Positions 49,596 through 58,842 are shown, counted from the first letter of the stretch. The stretch is DNA of 64,000 nucleotides from JAEZJZ01 sp050949055 (GCA_050949055.1 JBMNFA010000003.1:1-64000); one strand, 5' to 3'. A program made the numbers and translations. The notes: generated from the letters alone by a model not told the origin.

Positions 49596-50897
49596 ATGGA
49601 CAAGCAGGCTATGAAAGAGGCTGTATGCAAGTTTATCGACCAGCACCGAGAAGAAATAATCAATATCGGCGAGACTATTCGGGTTAACCCAGAGCTGGGC
49701 TATAAAGAGTACAAAACAGCCGCCTTTGTCGAAAGCATATTTGAGAAAATGGGCCTCGAGTACGAGAACAAGGTAGCGCTAACAGGCTCTGTGGCCAGAC
49801 TTAAGGGCAGAAGCCCAAAGGTCAAAATTGCCGTTATGGGTGAGCTTGACGCAGTTGTCTGCCCCGGGCATCCGCAAGCCGATCCGGTCACGGGTGCGTC
49901 GCATTCCTGTGGTCATTTCATGCAGGTAGCTTCCATGCTCGGTACAGGTATGGCTTTGAAGCACAGCGGAGTAATGGCAGAGCTGGACGGCGACGTGGTG
50001 TTGATGGCGACCCCTGCCGAAGAAGCCGTTGAAATAGAGTTTCGCAAGAACCTCATTGACCAGGGGCTGATCAGTTTCATCGGCGGAAAGCAGGAGATGA
50101 TTAAGCTGGGTTATTTTGACGACATCGATCTGGCCATGATGTGTCACGGCACCACTAGCAACAAGATCGAGATCGCTGAAACAAGCACAGGCTTTATTAT
50201 CAAGCATATAAAGTACACAGGAAAAGAGGCCCATGCGGGAGGAGCACCCCACCTTGGCGTAAATGCCCTTAATGCCGCCACCCTTGGGCTCCAGGCTGTG
50301 GCCTTTCAGAGAGAAACCTTCCAGGAAAAGGACACTATCCGCGTTCACCCCATCATCACCAAGGGAGGAGACCTGGTTAACGTCGTTCCCGCCGACGTCC
50401 GCATAGAGACATATGTTAGGGGTAAGACCATGGAGGGCGTTATCGATGCATCCCAAAAGGTAAACAGGGCATTTCGCGCTGGCGCTTACGCAATGGGTGC
50501 CGGGATAGAAATCACAGAGATACCGGGATATATGCCGCGTTTCAATAACAAGAGGATGAATGAGCTGTTCTATGCCAACGCTATACAAGTCGTGGGCGAA
50601 GACAATATCACAAACAACGGACATACCACCGGCAGCAGCGACTTCGGCGATATCATGCACCTGATGCCAGCCATTCACCCTTATATCGGTGGCGCAAAGG
50701 GCATCGGACATTCCAGCGATTATCAGGTTGAAGATCCCGAAATGTTCTACATCGCCCCGACAAAGATTATGGCCATGACCATCATCGATCTACTCTCTGA
50801 CGGTGCCACCTTAGCCGAGGACATCATAAGAGATTTCGTCCCTGTTTACAGAAACAAAGAGGAATATATGAAAGCATGGGAAGAGATCTCAAAATAG
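49596..50897 (+). CDS. M20-family amidohydrolase (AbgB/IAA-amino acid hydrolase-like)
   Basis: 433 residues. Two-metal hydrolase that releases an amino acid or acyl group from an amide. Visible metal-binding motifs: MGELDAVVCPGHP (Asp), SHSCGHFMQ (His), TPAEEAVE (tandem glutamates), and HTTGSSDFGDI plus GIGHSSDYQ near the C-terminus. The lid domain is present (TGKEAHAGGAPHLGVNALNA). The ribosome site GGAGGGAGGAAG precedes the ATG. It follows the aminotransferase gene and resembles the enzyme at 57571, although the two are clearly divergent. The substrate is unknown; ureido or p-aminobenzoyl-type amides are options. Confidence 0.9.
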   Translation: MDKQAMKEAVCKFIDQHREEIINIGETIRVNPELGYKEYKTAAFVESIFEKMGLEYENKVALTGSVARLKGRSPKVKIAVMGELDAVVCPGHPQADPVTGASHSCGHFMQVASMLGTGMALKHSGVMAELDGDVVLMATPAEEAVEIEFRKNLIDQGLISFIGGKQEMIKLGYFDDIDLAMMCHGTTSNKIEIAETSTGFIIKHIKYTGKEAHAGGAPHLGVNALNAATLGLQAVAFQRETFQEKDTIRVHPIITKGGDLVNVVPADVRIETYVRGKTMEGVIDASQKVNRAFRAGAYAMGAGIEITEIPGYMPRFNNKRMNELFYANAIQVVGEDNITNNGHTTGSSDFGDIMHLMPAIHPYIGGAKGIGHSSDYQVEDPEMFYIAPTKIMAMTIIDLLSDGATLAEDIIRDFVPVYRNKEEYMKAWEEISK

Positions 50898-50986
50898 TTG
50901 CTACGCCTTAGCACAGAGGCAAATGTGCTGAGTGAAGCTTTCGTGTTCGTTTGCCGACACGCTAGTAACAGAACAGAGATACTGAA

Positions 50987-51029
50987 GCAAACAATCATCC
51001 ACCGGCGAGACCGGTGGATGATTGTTTGC
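50987..51029 (+). terminator. Terminator after the M20 gene
   Basis: GCAAACAATCATCCACCGG pairs perfectly over 19 bp with its reverse complement around CGAGA. The stem contains AAACAA/TTGTTT at its base, giving a short T-rich exit on both strands. It can serve both the M20 gene and the convergent S-layer-type gene at 51126. Confidence 0.8.
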
Positions 51030-51125
51030 AGGCGAAGTTGGTGGATTATGCGGTGGGATTCTCTCAAATAACCTCTTCATATGCGATAACTCCGCCGTTG
51101 TAGACTTGGAGGCTGACTTAATGCA

Positions 51126-53126
51126 CTATTGCCCCAGCACACACGATATGACCGTCAGCATATCGGGAAGCTTGTGTACCACGATGCCGCCGCCCTGCGG
51201 CGGCAGGCTGACCATCGTAACGGGGTGTATTTCAATAAATGACATCTCACCTGTAAGTCCCTGGGGCAGATGCGACAGGTCGAAGCGCAGGGCGCTCATA
51301 TCAATGCCTCCCCCAGAAAGCCCCTCACCCGGATGGATGTCCAGATAGAGGTCATCCGTCACGCGAAGCTCTCCCGTCAGGGTGAGGGTAAAGTCGTTCA
51401 GTATGATCTCCTTGCCTCCGCCCAGCGCAAGGCCGGTCACGTCTAAAATCTCGTCGCGGGTCAATGTGACGGAGACGAGGCCCGGCGCGGTGAGGTCCTC
51501 CGGCAACCCGCTCTGTTCGGGCGGTGTGATCGCTCCCTCGGAGACCAGCTTCTCCAGCAGCGTAATGCCGCTGTCGTGGAGTTTGGCTGAGAGGGCAGCC
51601 TCGGAGATGAGAACCATGTCGGCGCGCATGAAGTCATCCCGATGAACACTGTCGGGCAGTATGCCGACGCTGCGCGCCACCTCCTCCGGCTGATCCCAAG
51701 TGAACTGGAAGCCGGGGGCGTCGGCATAGCCGAGGGCCCGCAGAACAAAGGTCAGATACATCTGTGCTGTAGCCCTGCCGGTGCCGAACTCGGTGGCGGA
51801 GATGCCCTTTGTCAATCCTTTCTCCCAAGCGTAGCCAACTACTTCATTTGCCCATCCCGGCACGTCGATGAAGGGATGCTTCCAGCTCCCGCCGTTCGCC
51901 TCATCGTCCTTGCCCAGTAGCCTAATGAGCATGACCAGTGCCTCGGTGCGGGAGGGCGCGCGGGTAAGGTCGAAGTTGGTGCTGCCGTCCGGGTTTGTGC
52001 CGACGCCCTGAAACAGTCCTAGCGCCTTCAGACGCATGGCGGCCTCAGTCTCCCTGACAAAATCGCGCGGTCCGTTGCCTCCGTTGCCCGCATCAAGCTC
52101 CGGTACACCGTCGGCACGGCCCCTATGGTCTATGCTGCCGAAAAGCCGCAACGTTCCGTTTTCGGCATCCACGTGACTGTTCTTGCCGGTGAAAAACTCG
52201 CCGGTGACGGTCACTGTAGCGCCGTTCCCGATTTGCAGAGCAGCCTTCTCCTGCACTTCCAGGCTATTGAAGCTCGTGTCAAACAGGATAGTCACTGGTG
52301 TGTGATTTCCCTGTATGTCGGGCTTGATGGTCCCCTCACCGCCTATGCACTGCAAACCCCCTTCACATGTGAACGTTCCATTGTTGACAAAGCTGTTTCT
52401 TACGATAAGCCCGCCGCCCCTTATCACTCTCATGGAGGAGCCTTTAGCGATGGTGAGATCGTCTACCGACAAAACTACATCCTCCAGCACTGTGTTGCCG
52501 GTGAACACGCCGTCCCTGACAAGCCCGCGCTTCCGAGGTTGCCGCTGTCCTGTCTGGCGCACGCTTTTTATCTCGCCGCCATTCAAGACCAATAAGCCGT
52601 CTTCATGCTCGATGCCGCCGAAATTACCGGTAATATTCCCGCCGTTGATGTAGGCGATGCCGCCGGTCATGCGAATGCCATACCCCATGACTCCCTTGAA
52701 CGTGCCTCCATTGACAACAAGCGTGCCGAACTGGTCAGTTTGCTCCAAGCCGTTCGTACCACCGGTCATCGTGCCAGGGCCGTTTACCACCAGCAGCTTC
52801 GCTTCGCCGCTGTCTACCGGGGATCCGTTATCACTGAACTCGCCACCTGTCCTATAGCTGTATTTCAGTGCAAAACCGTTTAGATCGATGGTATAACAGC
52901 CCTTGCCGAGATAGACGCCGACATTGCGGTCGGCTGCGTTGGACGTCGTGAAGGAAATGTCCTTTGTCAGTCTGACATGCGCCCCCGCATCGTTTTCCAG
53001 TGCGGCGCGCAGCTCAGCTGCTGTGCCGACGTCCGTTATAGTATCCGCCGCCAGCGCCGTCGTCTGCATCAGAGTCAACAGCATGATAACGCATAGAATC
53101 GCCGAATATAATCTCGTTGTTCTCAT
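51126..53126 (-). CDS. Secreted beta-helix protein with S-layer homology domains
   Basis: About 667 residues. A signal peptide (MRTTRLYSAILCVIMLLTLM ending near TTALAADT) is followed by a 320-residue right-handed beta-helix-like part rich in NGG and GG turns (GTLVVNGGTFKG, GGNITGNFGGIEHEDG). Residues about 340-540 hold S-layer homology repeats (LTRAPSRTEALVMLIRLLGK; FIDVPGWANEVVGYAWEKGL) that bind cell-wall polymers. The last 110 residues are beta-rich and of unknown type. The chosen ATG at 53126 lies two bases after the stop of the small upstream gene, so the two are coupled. The neighbouring divergent membrane LuxR protein is the likely regulator, an arrangement typical of surface proteins. 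Confidence 0.85.
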   Translation of the reverse strand: MRTTRLYSAILCVIMLLTLMQTTALAADTITDVGTAAELRAALENDAGAHVRLTKDISFTTSNAADRNVGVYLGKGCYTIDLNGFALKYSYRTGGEFSDNGSPVDSGEAKLLVVNGPGTMTGGTNGLEQTDQFGTLVVNGGTFKGVMGYGIRMTGGIAYINGGNITGNFGGIEHEDGLLVLNGGEIKSVRQTGQRQPRKRGLVRDGVFTGNTVLEDVVLSVDDLTIAKGSSMRVIRGGGLIVRNSFVNNGTFTCEGGLQCIGGEGTIKPDIQGNHTPVTILFDTSFNSLEVQEKAALQIGNGATVTVTGEFFTGKNSHVDAENGTLRLFGSIDHRGRADGVPELDAGNGGNGPRDFVRETEAAMRLKALGLFQGVGTNPDGSTNFDLTRAPSRTEALVMLIRLLGKDDEANGGSWKHPFIDVPGWANEVVGYAWEKGLTKGISATEFGTGRATAQMYLTFVLRALGYADAPGFQFTWDQPEEVARSVGILPDSVHRDDFMRADMVLISEAALSAKLHDSGITLLEKLVSEGAITPPEQSGLPEDLTAPGLVSVTLTRDEILDVTGLALGGGKEIILNDFTLTLTGELRVTDDLYLDIHPGEGLSGGGIDMSALRFDLSHLPQGLTGEMSFIEIHPVTMVSLPPQGGGIVVHKLPDMLTVISCVLGQ

Positions 53127-53127
53127 G

Positions 53128-53458
53128 TTACTTTCCACCCATTTCAATTTGATACCCCCGCATCAGACTTCCCGTGCGCTCGTCGATGAGAATTGGGCTC
53201 CACGTTTCCGCGATGCTCGCATCTCCGTCCTCCGGGTGAAACTTTGCCGGGCCGTCGCCCGTGCCGAACCCGAGTGAGATCCGCATCCTTCCCGTATGCT
53301 CTGCCTTTGAAACAATAAGGGTGCCTCACGCTGTTGGCGCTGTCGAGAGACAGTCCCCGTTCTTTAATCGCATCGTACAGCGCGTTGAGTACGATGCTCT
53401 TGTCATACGGAAGGCACCGGATCTGTGATGCCATAGAGAACAGCTCCGGTGTCAGCAT
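53128..53458 (-). pseudogene. Small unidentified protein, frameshifted, upstream of the S-layer gene
   Basis: From ATG 53458 the frame reads MLTPELFSMASQIRCLPYDK and on to LDSANSV, and then at about 53325 good coding continues in the +1 frame: GTLIVSKAEHTGRM, FGTGDGPAKFHPEDGDASIA and ETWSPILIDERTGSLM to a TAA at 53128. Removing one base at GTGAGGC gives one 108-residue protein. I do not recognise it; it has no signal peptide. The stop lies immediately before the S-layer gene start. The shift may be a sequencing error, since both halves look well preserved. Confidence 0.55.
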
Positions 53459-53618
53459 AACCCGAAATGCCCTTTCCGCATAGTACGGAAGGGGTGCAGG
53501 TGGGTAAAAAGGGTGGTACAGTTTTAGTATAGGCATCCCTATGTAGGCCTGTTGGTTTTGAAAAACCCTGAGTATTATGACATAATTAATTGATAAACAT
53601 ATTGGCGGGAGATAATAT

Positions 53619-54995
53619 ATGGGAAGTAATAAAACCTTCCTAGCTACTGGAAAGCATCTATATGTTGCTGCGCTCATCGGACTGGGCTTTCTATGGATGG
53701 GTACGGCCTATATCGCACAGGCATATCGGTTGTTGACGCTGGGGCTTTCCGGCGAGACGGGAAGCCTTTTGATCTGTGGAGCTTATTATGTCTGTCAGGC
53801 GGCGGGGATAGGCGCCGTGGCGCTGCTGTTCCATAAGCGCGCCGCCCTTGCGGGAGGACGGGCGCTGCCTTTTGTTGCCACGCTTTTCGCGCTTGGTTGC
53901 ACGTCGATGGCCATATTCTCATCCGCGCTGCGGCTCGTCATCGCCTCGGGGGCACTGCTCAATTTTGCCATTGGGGTATTGTCCGGCTGCTATCTCACAA
54001 GGCTTGCCACCGACATTCCCCAACAGCGGCGGGGGCTTGTGTTTGGCGGGGCTTACGCCTTCGGCAGCCTCGGTACATGGCTAATATCCCTGCCGATGGG
54101 AGGCCGCTTCCTCTGGCACAGCGGCAGCTTTTTCGCGGTCGCCGTGCTTGCGCTGGCCTTTCTACTGCTTATAAAGCGGCTGGAGCCTCCCGCAACCACT
54201 GTAGACGGAGAATATCAAGGTACCGGCTTCGGCAAGAAGCTCATCCTTCTTGCCGCGACGCTGCCGTTTCTGTTGTCAATGGAGAACAGTTTAGGCTTTG
54301 CTTTCCCGCTTGGAGGCGCACAGGACAGCGTATACATAGAATTTACGAGAGTGTTTTACGGCGTAGGGCTGGTCGTTGCGGGTTTTGTCAGCGACAAGAA
54401 CCGGCGTTGGGGCGCTGTTTGTTGCCTTGCTGCTCTGGCCTTTCCTTTCGCGGCGCTGGCGCTGGGCGGCAACGCACAGGGCGAGACGGCCATATGGATA
54501 CTGGCCTATCTATTCTTGGGCTTTTGGTCGGTCTACCGCATCCTTGTTTTCTCGGACTTAGCCAGCAAGACCAGGTTGCCCGTCTTTGCCCCGTTCGGGC
54601 TTCTCATGGGCAGACTGGGAGAAGCCGCAGGGACTTTGGGTGCGGCTCTGTTTACGGGTACTCCTCTCGTTGCGCTTTCCGGCGCCGTATTCATGCTGGT
54701 GATCGTACTTTTCTTTCTGTTGTATCAAAAGCTGTATGCACCGGACGTCTCTGCCGAGGTGATGGAGCAGCAGCGGCTTACAGAATACGCACGACGCTTT
54801 GGCCTCTCCGCTAGACAGCAGGATATCCTGCGTCTCATCGTTAAGGGAATGTCCAATGCGGAGATCTCAGACGCCCTATATATCACTGAGAGCACCGTGA
54901 AGTTCCACGCAGGCAACATCTTCAAGAAAACCGGTCGGGGCAGCCGCCTGGAGCTTATAGCTGACTACAAGCTAGGGAACAGGGCCGTGCGATGA
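53619..54995 (+). CDS. MFS-like membrane protein with LuxR DNA-binding domain
   Basis: 458 residues. Eleven to twelve hydrophobic segments in the first 375 residues resemble a major facilitator (IPQQRRGLVFGGAYAFGSLG). The C-terminal 70 residues are a LuxR helix-turn-helix (LSARQQDILRLIVKGMSNAE, ISDALYITESTVKFHAGNIF). Such membrane regulators are known from anaerobic Actinobacteria and some Clostridia; they are thought to sense a compound at the membrane and control adjacent genes. GGGAG precedes the ATG. It is divergent from the frameshifted small gene and the S-layer-type gene, which are its likely targets. Confidence 0.9.
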   Translation: MGSNKTFLATGKHLYVAALIGLGFLWMGTAYIAQAYRLLTLGLSGETGSLLICGAYYVCQAAGIGAVALLFHKRAALAGGRALPFVATLFALGCTSMAIFSSALRLVIASGALLNFAIGVLSGCYLTRLATDIPQQRRGLVFGGAYAFGSLGTWLISLPMGGRFLWHSGSFFAVAVLALAFLLLIKRLEPPATTVDGEYQGTGFGKKLILLAATLPFLLSMENSLGFAFPLGGAQDSVYIEFTRVFYGVGLVVAGFVSDKNRRWGAVCCLAALAFPFAALALGGNAQGETAIWILAYLFLGFWSVYRILVFSDLASKTRLPVFAPFGLLMGRLGEAAGTLGAALFTGTPLVALSGAVFMLVIVLFFLLYQKLYAPDVSAEVMEQQRLTEYARRFGLSARQQDILRLIVKGMSNAEISDALYITESTVKFHAGNIFKKTGRGSRLELIADYKLGNRAVR

Positions 54996-55434
54996 CACTA
55001 GGATGAGAATAATGCGATGAAACGCAGAGCTGATGACCATGAGGTTCACTGGTTATTGGCTCTGCGTCTCCATATCTGTTGTCTTGGAGCTGTGTAAGCT
55101 CATCTATGCCCATGCCGGAGCGTTCCTGAAAGTACTGCTCGACAGGGACGCTTTCCACCATCGCCAAGACCCAGCTCGGCAACGTGGGCTTGATAGGCGA
55201 TGGCGTGACTTGTCCTTCTGAGCGCAGCGATGCAATACCAGACGACGTGGATATAGTTGCGTTCGTCGCAATGAGAGTTCGCCGCTGGATCCCGGCCGCG
55301 ATCTCTGCTCTAATCTCCGCTTGGGCACTGCTGTCCAGCTCTAGCCCTGAGTGTCGTGGATGCCAGGGTGTGAATCAGGACGGATGGAGCCTTTTGATTC
55401 ACTCTAAGAAGGTGCGAACCATTCTCGCCGGCGA
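54996..55434. other. Gap with a minus-strand coding remnant
   Basis: A minus-strand frame without stops runs from about 55385 to 54960 (for example AEIRAEIAAGIQRRTLIATN, AMVESVPVEQYFQERSG). It has no start codon with a ribosome site and I recognise no family, so it is at best a gene fragment. Confidence 0.35.
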
Positions 55435-56817
55435 TCAGTTCCTGATTCCTGCCCGCTCCCGTTCTGCCTCAATCGTCCGGCCTGGCTGCATCAATCGCAG
55501 TCCCCCAACCTCTCCCCTGGCGTCAAGCTGGAAGTGGACCGCAGCGCCAGTCTCAATCACGCTGAACTGGTGCTCCGCCGTGCCCGCGGCCAGCTGCAAC
55601 GGAGGTTGTCCCATCACCTGCAGCGCCAGCGAGCCAGCGTCATGCCTAATCTCAAACTGATGACCGGCTCGACTACGATAGACGCCCGCCAGTTGCTGGC
55701 CAGGCAACGGCAGATATCCTGCCCAACCGAACTCGGCAGCAATAGCCATCTCGATCTCACAAATCAGCCCGCGGCCGCGGTCAGAGTTGACCATGATGGC
55801 CGCACCCTGGCTGCTCTGCTTGTACATGGTCAGTCTGCTCAGATACCCATGGTTGGAGCCTCCATGCAGGAACCGAGCGCAGCTTCCGGTACCGTTCAGG
55901 AAGAATCCAATGCCGATTGCATCGGCCATGGGCACAAAGTCGGTCAGGTTTGGCGTAAGCATTTCTTCGATCATCGTCTGGCTGAACAACTTGCTCTCGC
56001 CCCGCAGGGACGCCTGGACTTCGTTACCCAGACGAACCAGGTCGCTGGGCGTAGTCCAAAGGCCGGCCGCAGCCGCTTCCGGATAAGTATGCCACTTGCC
56101 AACAACTACCTGCCCAGACGACAGATGACCGCTAGCGGCGTGCTGCTCAAACCGAGCAGGGAGCGGCTGAGCGTAAGTGCTCTGCTTGAGGCCCAGGGGG
56201 TGCAGAATCAGCTCATCCATGATCTGCGGCAGTTGCTTGCCCAAGACGCTTTCGACGATCAACTGCGCCAAAGTGGTCCCGCCCCCAGAGTAGCGGAACT
56301 GCTGCCCCGGAATGATGTCCACCACAACCGGTTTGGTGTTGGCCGGTTCTTCACCTCTTAGCACCTGGACCAAGCTTGGCAGCGCTGCTCCGGCCGGATA
56401 GCCTGGGAAACCATGAACAGTCAGGCCCGCTCGGTGGCTGAGCAGCTGGCGCAAGGTGAGATGCGGCTGCCAGTCAGCTGAAGCGCGTACGAGATCGGAG
56501 CCGAGGTAGTGGCGGATGTCTGCATCCAAATCCAATTTGCCCCGCTCAACCAAGCGCATTACTGCCAACGCGAAAACTGGCTTGCTGATCGATGCCGCCT
56601 GGAACATCGTATCCGGACCAACTGCACCGGCTTGCCCAGCTTCTTTCAAACCAAAGCTGAAACTCTGCGCCCGGTTATCCATCAGCACGGCTATGCTCAC
56701 ACCAGGCACACCGTATTGTCGCATGCGTGCCTCCAAGCTAGCCGGCTCAGCCAGCAAGTTCGTGGCAGGGCGCAGGTTAAGCATTGCCCGCCGGAAACGT
56801 TCCGCTAGTTCGTTCAT
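55435..56817 (-). CDS. Serine hydrolase of the beta-lactamase class C / esterase family
   Basis: 460 residues. The catalytic motif SxxK is present as SISKPVFALAV near residue 76, the YxN-like motif as YSGGGT near residue 176, and a C-terminal HGGSNHGY takes the place of KTG. YSG instead of YSN and HGG are common in esterases and D-aminopeptidases of this fold rather than true beta-lactamases. No signal peptide is present, so it acts in the cytoplasm. The last 100 residues (LPLPGQQLAGVYRSRAGHQF) are a beta-rich tail as in EstB/Pab87-type enzymes. The start overlaps the end of a short upstream frame (ATGA). Confidence 0.88.
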   Translation of the reverse strand: MNELAERFRRAMLNLRPATNLLAEPASLEARMRQYGVPGVSIAVLMDNRAQSFSFGLKEAGQAGAVGPDTMFQAASISKPVFALAVMRLVERGKLDLDADIRHYLGSDLVRASADWQPHLTLRQLLSHRAGLTVHGFPGYPAGAALPSLVQVLRGEEPANTKPVVVDIIPGQQFRYSGGGTTLAQLIVESVLGKQLPQIMDELILHPLGLKQSTYAQPLPARFEQHAASGHLSSGQVVVGKWHTYPEAAAAGLWTTPSDLVRLGNEVQASLRGESKLFSQTMIEEMLTPNLTDFVPMADAIGIGFFLNGTGSCARFLHGGSNHGYLSRLTMYKQSSQGAAIMVNSDRGRGLICEIEMAIAAEFGWAGYLPLPGQQLAGVYRSRAGHQFEIRHDAGSLALQVMGQPPLQLAAGTAEHQFSVIETGAAVHFQLDARGEVGGLRLMQPGRTIEAERERAGIRN

Positions 56818-57047
56818 GACGCACCTCTTCTACCACCCAGAACTTCGTGGGCGCTTAGCGGATGTCCTGCTTCACATATTCCCGATACGAGAAGGGGGCG
56901 TCCGAGCAGCAACTCCATCCGTAAGCGATAGGCGTGCTTCAGTCCTAAGATTATTACCCCGAGTGTCTCGGTCGGGTGCCGCGCACTGTGCTCAATGATT
57001 AGATCCACCCCACCGCACATCTCTACCAGCAGACGTCTCGTCTTCAC
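56814..57047 (-). CDS. Short open frame upstream of the serine hydrolase, doubtful
   Basis: 77 residues from a GTG at 57047, ending in an ATGA overlap with the hydrolase. It contains LGVIILGLKHAYRLRMELLL and no recognisable domain. It begins exactly where the degraded aminotransferase sequence stops, so it may be a fragment of a gene cut by the same rearrangement. Confidence 0.3.
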   Translation of the reverse strand: MKTRRLLVEMCGGVDLIIEHSARHPTETLGVIILGLKHAYRLRMELLLGRPLLVSGICEAGHPLSAHEVLGGRRGAS

Positions 57048-57052
57048 CTGGC

Positions 57053-57436
57053 ATTTCCCACGACCACAGGGCCTTGGTGGTGATGGAATGTGTTACTTCC
57101 TGGAGGGTGAATGTCAATCTGAATCTGATCCAAGTGATACTCTGAAAATGATCCACTAATGACTTTGTGTGTTAATTTGGATCAATTTCAGTCTGGCATA
57201 TACATGGGGGGAGCACCGGCGCTGCTGGATGAATGGAGCATTGACGCGGCCTTCAATGGAACCCAAAAACGCATCAGAGATTTGGCGGCTTAGCCTGATG
57301 GGCTCAGACTCTAATCGCAAGAACGTCATATTGGCCCTAAGAGCGTTGTCATCTGCTCTTAACGCACAAGGGTTCAAGGCCTCGGCCAGTGCAGCCCTGG
57401 AGGCCGCAACCGCGGTATATCATGCGGCCCTCTAAT
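57053..57436 (+). pseudogene. Degraded second copy of the glyoxylate-type aminotransferase gene
   Basis: Three blocks are nearly identical in DNA to the intact gene at 47980-49179: 57053-57107 matches about 48473-48525; 57205-57275 matches about 48523-48597; 57276-57436 matches 49019-49179 including the stop region. A 93-bp IS-like piece separates the first two, and about 420 bp are deleted between the last two. The Schiff-base lysine codon has become arginine (TQKR). It is followed by an M20 gene, as in the intact unit. Confidence 0.85.
57112..57204. mobile_element. Fused ends of an IS21-like insertion element
   Basis: 93 bp starting TGT and ending ACA with inner inverted repeats: CTGAATCTGATCCAAGT on the left and, read from the right, CTGAAATTGATCCAAAT. 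This is typical of IS21-family termini. Both transposase genes are missing. TGGAGGG and TGGGGGG flank it as a possible degraded target duplication. Confidence 0.5.
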
Positions 57437-57570
57437 ACGAAGAATAATGAGCGCTCAGTATAGGTCGTATTGCACGTTTTCCGAGACAGAGAAGGAGGTC
57501 ATCCCGCCGAGTTAGAACAATAGCCCTGACGTGTTTGTACGTGAATCTCATTTTGTGGAGGGGTGAATCC

Positions 57571-58767
57571 ATGGACCGCAAACAGATGGCGCTGCAGCAG
57601 TTGGAGCAACTCAAGGACAAGCTGATTGGGCTGAACCGATGGATGTATGACAACCCTGAACTAGGATTTCGCGAATATGGTGCGGTCGAACGGCTGACCG
57701 CCGAACTGGAGCAAGCTGGTTTTGAGGTGACCCGCGGAGCCGCAGGCAAAGAAACCGCCTTTGTGGCCAAATACCAGGGCGCGGCTAAGGGGCCAAACAT
57801 TGCCCTCTTCGCCGAATACGATGCACTGCCGGACATCGGGCACGCCTGCGGCCACAACATCATTGCCACTTCGGCCCTGGGAGCAGCGCTGGCCTTGGTA
57901 AAGTCCTGGCCGGACATGCCTGGCTCAGTCTACGTATTCGGCTCTCCGGCTGAAGAACAATCGTCGACAGTAGATGACTGCGGCGGCAAAGCCTATTTGG
58001 TTAACGCCGGTCTGCTAGACGGCATCGACGCTGCCATGATGATGCACCCGGGCAACTCCTATGGGGCTTGGTCAAACAATCTGGCAGTGCAGCCGCTGGA
58101 GATGGTCTTCTACGGCAAGTCCGCCCAGCCAGCTGGCAGCGCCCACTTGGGCATCAACGCCTTTGAGGCGGCGGTGCTGGCCTACACCAACATCAACGCC
58201 TGCCGCCAATACTTCAAACCAGACCACTATGTGCACGGCATGATCACCGAGTCCGGACCAGCTCCAAACATCATGTCACCCCGCTCGGTTCTGCGCCTGC
58301 ACGTGCGCGCTCCGAGGAATGCGGAACTGGAAGAGCTGCTAGAGAAAATAAAACGCTGCGGCGAAGCCGCAGCCATGGTCACTGGCGCCAAGGTTGAGTT
58401 TAGTTATTACATGCTGCGCTACCTGGATGTGATCAACAATAGCGTTCTGGCTCATCTGCTGGAAGACAACCTTAAACAATTGGGCCTGCCAGTAGAGCCC
58501 ATGCCTCCACGGCCCCGGGGCTCCACCGACATGGGCAATGTCTCTTACGTCGTTCCCGCCGTGCATGGGCACAACTCGCTGGGACCAGCGTCGGTTGTGG
58601 GCAACACCCATAACCCCGAATTTGCGCCAGCTACCGTAAGCGAGGGCGGTGAACAAGCTCTGCTTAACGCGGCGAGGGCAATGGCCATGACGGTGATCGA
58701 TCTCTTGAGTAACCCTGAGCTGGTGGCCAAGGCGAAAGAGGAGTTCAAGCGAGTGCTTAAGAAATGA
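57571..58767 (+). CDS. M20-family amidohydrolase, second enzyme
   Basis: 398 residues from ATG 57571, which follows GGAGGGGTG. Motifs of the AbgB/amidohydrolase subgroup: FAEYDALPDIGHACGHNIIA (metal-binding Asp and His), GSPAEEQSSTVDDCGGKAYL, MHPGNSYG, SAQPAGSAHLGINAFEAA in the lid domain and PRGSTDMGNVSYVVP near the C-terminus. It resembles p-aminobenzoyl-glutamate or N-acyl amino acid hydrolases. It is only distantly similar to the M20 enzyme at 49596, so the two aminotransferase-amidohydrolase units are not a simple recent duplication. A hairpin follows at 58803. Confidence 0.92.
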   Translation: MDRKQMALQQLEQLKDKLIGLNRWMYDNPELGFREYGAVERLTAELEQAGFEVTRGAAGKETAFVAKYQGAAKGPNIALFAEYDALPDIGHACGHNIIATSALGAALALVKSWPDMPGSVYVFGSPAEEQSSTVDDCGGKAYLVNAGLLDGIDAAMMMHPGNSYGAWSNNLAVQPLEMVFYGKSAQPAGSAHLGINAFEAAVLAYTNINACRQYFKPDHYVHGMITESGPAPNIMSPRSVLRLHVRAPRNAELEELLEKIKRCGEAAAMVTGAKVEFSYYMLRYLDVINNSVLAHLLEDNLKQLGLPVEPMPPRPRGSTDMGNVSYVVPAVHGHNSLGPASVVGNTHNPEFAPATVSEGGEQALLNAARAMAMTVIDLLSNPELVAKAKEEFKRVLKK

Positions 58768-58802
58768 CGCTGGCATAAACGGCTGCAACACTATCACCGC
58801 AA

Positions 58803-58842
58803 GAGCCCCACAGCTTAACGAAAGAAGAGCTGTGGGACTCTT
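58803..58842 (+). terminator. Terminator between the M20 and DUF2357 genes
   Basis: GAGCCCCACAGCT pairs with AGCTGTGGGACTC (one G-A mismatch region), followed by TTCATC. It lies between convergent genes and may serve both. Confidence 0.65.

Noticed and set aside
53897..54814. 305-residue plus-strand frame inside the MFS-LuxR gene
   Set aside because: It overlaps the clearly coding membrane protein in another frame and has an arginine-rich composition typical of a shadow.
55435..56817. True beta-lactamase (antibiotic resistance)
   Set aside because: There is no signal peptide, YSG replaces YxN and HGG replaces KTG; an esterase or peptidase of the same fold is more likely.
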